Shown here one piece after another: positions 62,957 through 64,000 of a DNA stretch of 64,000 nt; position 1 is the stretch's first letter; each line of letters starts with the position of its first letter. The notes under the pieces were generated by a model. It was not told the origin of the DNA. It saw only the letters and a program-made list of their open reading frames with translations, and made no database searches. This DNA is from Streptomyces spororaveus (GTDB lineage: Bacteria; Actinomycetota; Actinomycetes; Streptomycetales; Streptomycetaceae), in NCBI RefSeq assembly GCF_016755875.1, contig NZ_BNED01000005.1, positions 5,780,001 to 5,844,000 on the forward strand, given 5' to 3'. The position numbers were made by a program, and so were the translations under genes.

Positions 62957-63612
62957 CCAAGGGCAACAGCACCAAAATCACGGATGAGCTCTACCGGTAC
63001 ATGCTCGACCACAACCCCCCGCTGGACCGGGTCCAGCGGGGGCTCGTGGCGACGACCTACACCAAGTTCCCGGACGTGGCCGGAATGCAGTCGGCGGAGG
63101 AGCAGGGGCCGCTGCTGGCCTTCCTGGTACGGCTGACGGGCGCCCGCCACATCGTGGAGGTCGGCACCTTCACCGGCTTCTCCGCCCTGTCGATGGCCCA
63201 GGCGCTGCCCGCCGACGGCCGCCTCATCGCCTGCGACGTCTCCGAGGAGTGGACGCGGTACGGCAGGCAGGCCTGGGAGGAGGCGGGCGTCGCGGACCGC
63301 ATCGAGCTGCGCATCGCACCGGCACTGGAGACCCTGCGCGCGATGCCGGCCGAACCGCACATCGACATGGCCTACGTGGACGCGGACAAGCAGAGCCAGA
63401 TCTCCTACTGGGAGGAGCTCGTGCCGCGGCTGCGTCCGGGCGGCCTGATCGGCACCGACAACACGCTGTACCACGGCACGGTCCTCGACGAATCGGCCAC
63501 GGGCGCGGCGGCCGGCGTCCGCGCCTTCAACGACCACGTGGCGGCGGACCCGCGCATGGAATCCGTCCTGCTCGCGATCTCGGACGGCCTGACCCTCTCG
63601 CGCAAGCGCTAG
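62953..63612 (+). CDS. O-methyltransferase (class I SAM-dependent)
   Basis: 219 residues. The SAM-binding motif is HIVEVGTFTGFSALSMAQAL, followed by GRLIACDVSEEWTRYGRQAWEEAGVADRIELRIAPALETL. IDMAYVDADKQSQISYWEEL holds the metal-binding Asp residues of the caffeoyl-CoA-type family. The gene is the fourth of a coupled unit. It may methylate the Ter metabolite, or be an unrelated passenger. Confidence 0.88.
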   Translation: MTKGNSTKITDELYRYMLDHNPPLDRVQRGLVATTYTKFPDVAGMQSAEEQGPLLAFLVRLTGARHIVEVGTFTGFSALSMAQALPADGRLIACDVSEEWTRYGRQAWEEAGVADRIELRIAPALETLRAMPAEPHIDMAYVDADKQSQISYWEELVPRLRPGGLIGTDNTLYHGTVLDESATGAAAGVRAFNDHVAADPRMESVLLAISDGLTLSRKR

Positions 63613-63634
63613 CTTCGGGGCGGCCGCCCCGACA

Positions 63635-63847
63635 TCAGCCGCAGCCGCCACCACCGCAGCAGCCGCCCCCGCCGCCCATCGCCGGCGCGGGGGCACTGCT
63701 CGTCCCGCCCACCGCGACGGCGGACAGCAGCTTCACGGTGTCGGAGTGCCCCGCCGGGCAGTCGGCGGGCGCGGAGGACTCGGCCATGGGCCGGCTGACC
63801 TCAAAGGTGTCGTCGCAGGTCCGGCAGCGGTAATCGTATCGAGGCAT
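63635..63847 (-). CDS. FmdB-type small zinc-ribbon protein
   Basis: 70 residues. The zinc ribbon is PRYDYRCRTCDDTFEV (CxxC), with a later Cys-Pro-Ala-Gly-His as the second half-site. It ends in a Gly-rich stretch with a Cys pair (GGGGGCCGGGGCG). Such proteins are named after the FmdB formamidase-operon regulator, but their function is unclear. The start is the ATG at 63847. Confidence 0.85.
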   Translation of the reverse strand: MPRYDYRCRTCDDTFEVSRPMAESSAPADCPAGHSDTVKLLSAVAVGGTSSAPAPAMGGGGGCCGGGGCG

Positions 63848-63880
63848 GCGCACAGGCTAAGCGGGCCCGGGCACCGCGCG

Positions 63881-64000
63881 CTACGCGACTCTCGTCCGGC
63901 CCGGCCCGGCCCGGCGCGCCCGGTCCTCCCGCGCCGCCTGCTCGGGGTGGCGGGCCCGCCAGTACGGATTGTCGTGCGGCAGGGCACTGCCCACCCGCCC
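63881..64000 (-). CDS. unidentified gene, 3' end only (runs off the right edge)
   Basis: 40 codons ending at a TAG at 63881. The frame reads LPHDNPYWRARHPEQAAREDRARR, then a Pro/Arg/Gly-rich end, which looks like a real charged C-terminus. The other two frames of this strand are less gene-like. The family cannot be told from this piece. Confidence 0.4.
   Translation of the reverse strand, partial: GRVGSALPHDNPYWRARHPEQAAREDRARRAGPGRTRVA

Overview
This is a window of chromosomal DNA from a Streptomyces or a very close relative. The DNA is strongly G+C-rich and many starts are GTG. Families typical of the genus are present: a SCO2400-type zinc-ribbon protein, DUF3145 and DUF3052 proteins, a fasR-fabD-fabH-acpP-fabF fatty-acid cluster, a homodimeric AceE and several TerD paralogues. 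The gene order from the SCO2400-type gene to the Ter genes resembles what I remember of the S. coelicolor core region around SCO2360-SCO2400. I see no integrase, transposase gene, phage structural gene or CRISPR array.

Layout. Bases 1-1.2 kb hold the start of a xylulokinase gene, a YtxH protein, two tandem tRNA-Asn genes and a tRNA-Met gene. Bases 1.2-6.2 kb hold a YbdK-type ligase, an MFS exporter, a cupin/AraC divergent pair and a TrmB/LuxR-type regulator. Bases 6.4-9.4 kb form a compact unit: an XRE-like protein, an ImmA/IrrE-like metalloprotease, a MAB_1171c-type membrane protein, a 63-residue secreted peptide carrying GIGWD twice, and a small unknown protein. Bases 9.6-15.5 kb hold four consecutive secreted proteins with cell-wall enzyme or glycoside-hydrolase-like heads. 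Their C-terminal repeat tails come in two types, and the two copies of each type are almost identical in DNA.

Bases 15.6-36 kb are general accessory and housekeeping genes. They include a fused acyl-CoA carboxylase carboxyltransferase, a LysE/Lrp pair, an MreB-like gene overlapping a GAF histidine kinase with a decayed ATPase domain, a lipase, and a 177-bp MITE-like element wedged between two convergent stop codons. They also include MarR/oxidoreductase/Ohr, LysR/nitrilase/hotdog, a TetR regulator divergent from a GH3 beta-glucosidase, and an SGNH lipoprotein. Bases 36.3-41.8 kb are the primary type II fatty-acid synthase cluster with its regulator. fabF here carries a one-base deletion.

Bases 41.9-49.6 kb hold pirin, a serine hydrolase, MerR/aldo-keto reductase, DUF4429 and DUF1023 proteins, a TetR regulator, an I36-type inhibitor and a voltage-gated-type K+ channel. 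Then come aceE and the DUF3052/AhpE peroxiredoxin pair. Bases 54-63.6 kb are a tellurium-resistance-type (Ter) stress system. It has two TerD proteins, a DUF475/TerC-like membrane protein, two further TerD/TerA-like proteins, and a translationally coupled operon: CitE-like aldolase, PRTase-TRSP-StiP fusion, HAD hydrolase and O-methyltransferase. The window closes with an FmdB-type zinc ribbon and the 3' end of an unidentified gene.

The strongest candidates for something undescribed are the XRE/ImmA/MAB_1171c/GIGWD-peptide cassette with the secreted enzymes next to it, and the swapped near-identical tails of those enzymes. All family calls come from reading the translated sequence, without database searches.
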